A DNA stretch of 5,387 bases, taken from positions 1 to 5,387 of the forward strand of contig DDGG01000002.1 of assembly GCA_002337525.1 (NCBI GenBank). The letters run 5' to 3'. The position numbers and the translations under genes were made by a program. Of this stretch, positions 5,162-5,387 are shown piece after piece. How positions within the stretch are numbered: the first letter of the stretch is position 1; each line of letters opens with the position of its first letter. Origin of the DNA: Alphaproteobacteria bacterium UBA1908. GTDB taxonomy: Bacteria; Pseudomonadota; Alphaproteobacteria; Caedimonadales; UBA1908. A model generated the notes under the pieces. The model was not told the DNA's origin. It saw only the letters and a program-made list of their open reading frames with translations, and searched no databases.

Positions 5162-5387
5162 TAAGCAAAGGAAATCCTAAATGAAGGAACTGTTTTTGAC
5201 AGGCGTTTTACTTGTATCATGCTTGACAGGAAAAGTAGCCTATACTGAATCGGTGCTTCAAAGAAAGAGCGCTCCCGGGCACCAGCTTTAAATAGAATGG
5301 GAATACTATCACTTCGGTAGAAAAGGCGTTCAACAAAATTATCATAAGGTTCACGATTATTATAGTCATTAAGAGCTTTTTCCCCTT
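5161..5387 (-). CDS. possible 3' end of an unidentified leftward gene (partial)
   Basis: On the minus strand a frame is open from the right edge (first full codon at 5385) to TAA at 5163-5161, 74 codons with no start inside the first 55. The translation contains NDYNNREPYDNFVERLFYR, SIPILFKAGARERSFFEAP and IQYRLLFLSSM. Its codons favour purines in the first position over most of the length, and the residue mix looks protein-like, which supports coding or formerly coding sequence. The other two minus frames are interrupted sooner (one at once, one after about 55 codons). I do not recognise the family. A faint likeness of DNFVERLFYR to the glutamate-containing VERxFxR segment of IS5-type transposases was noted, but the following residues do not fit. 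It conflicts with the rightward 36-codon frame on the other strand. Confidence 0.4.
   Translation of the reverse strand, partial: GEKALNDYNNREPYDNFVERLFYRSDSIPILFKAGARERSFFEAPIQYRLLFLSSMIQVKRLSKTVPSFRISFA
5181..5291 (+). CDS. possible small exported or lipoprotein-like peptide, 36 residues
   Basis: ATG at 5181 is preceded by AAAGGA (5167-5172) with an eight-base gap, the best-placed ribosome binding site at the right end. The product starts MKELFLTGVLLVSCLTG: a short charged start, a hydrophobic stretch, and LVSC, which fits a lipobox with Cys14 as the lipidated residue. The mature part would be only 23 residues and shows no known motif. It lies antisense to the leftward partial frame, so both are unlikely to be functional over their full overlap. 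It may be chance, a small envelope peptide, or the broken start of a longer lipoprotein gene. Confidence 0.3.
   Translation: MKELFLTGVLLVSCLTGKVAYTESVLQRKSAPGHQL

Noticed and set aside
5217..5327. Possible IS5-like transposase remnant based on DNFVERLFYR
   Set aside because: Only about ten residues resemble the VERxFxR segment; the expected downstream LK and RRIATRY-type residues are absent in every minus frame, and no terminal inverted repeat is visible in the window.
1..5387. CRISPR arrays, tRNA or rRNA genes, toxin-antitoxin pairs, phage or defence genes
   Set aside because: No regularly spaced repeats, no tRNA-like stretches and no matching protein motifs were seen; the window reads as ordinary chromosomal envelope-related genes.

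Overview
The window looks like a piece of chromosome from an AT-leaning alphaproteobacterium. Three things suggest this. The YqgE/AlgH protein has alphaproteobacterial-style ends (LIAMPQLADPRF near the N terminus, ELLSSDAGHA at the C terminus). The six-cysteine disulfide reductase has a CKTLCVP motif in its N-terminal domain, as in ScsB/DsbD proteins of that class. The D-Ala-D-Ala carboxypeptidase of family S11 carries a C-terminal SPOR domain, a fusion common in Alphaproteobacteria. The AT-rich spacers and codon use would fit a host-associated lineage such as Holosporales, but that placement is inference and is not proven here.

Layout, left to right: (1) 1-57, a possible 3' end of a rightward gene running in from the left edge. 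(2) About 93-130, a hairpin cluster rich in A and T runs, suited to terminating transcription from both sides. (3) 147-1955, minus strand, a full-length DsbD/ScsB-type membrane thiol reductase. (4) 1956-2035, an 80-base divergent spacer. (5) 2036-2596, plus strand, yqgE. (6) 2670-3509, plus strand, an alpha/beta hydrolase with a TATAAT box just upstream. (7) 3549-5060, plus strand, an S11 carboxypeptidase with a SPOR domain, 39 bases after the hydrolase and probably co-transcribed with it. (8) 5061-5160, a very AT-rich spacer. (9) 5161-5387, a stretch with two competing antisense readings: a leftward partial frame from the right edge and a 36-codon rightward frame with a good ribosome binding site.

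Most of the recognisable products act in or on the cell envelope. The disulfide reductase carries reducing power from the cytoplasm to the periplasm. The carboxypeptidase trims peptidoglycan peptides and probably targets the septum through SPOR. YqgE has no settled biochemical function. The hydrolase is probably cytoplasmic and its substrate cannot be read from sequence. Three of the four main genes have a better start than the longest open frame allows, and the starts given here follow the ribosome binding sites.

I see no CRISPR array, tRNA, rRNA, intact insertion sequence or clear new multi-gene system. The points most worth a second look are the odd translation start of the carboxypeptidase, the tandem 10-residue duplication in its linker, and the unresolved right end.
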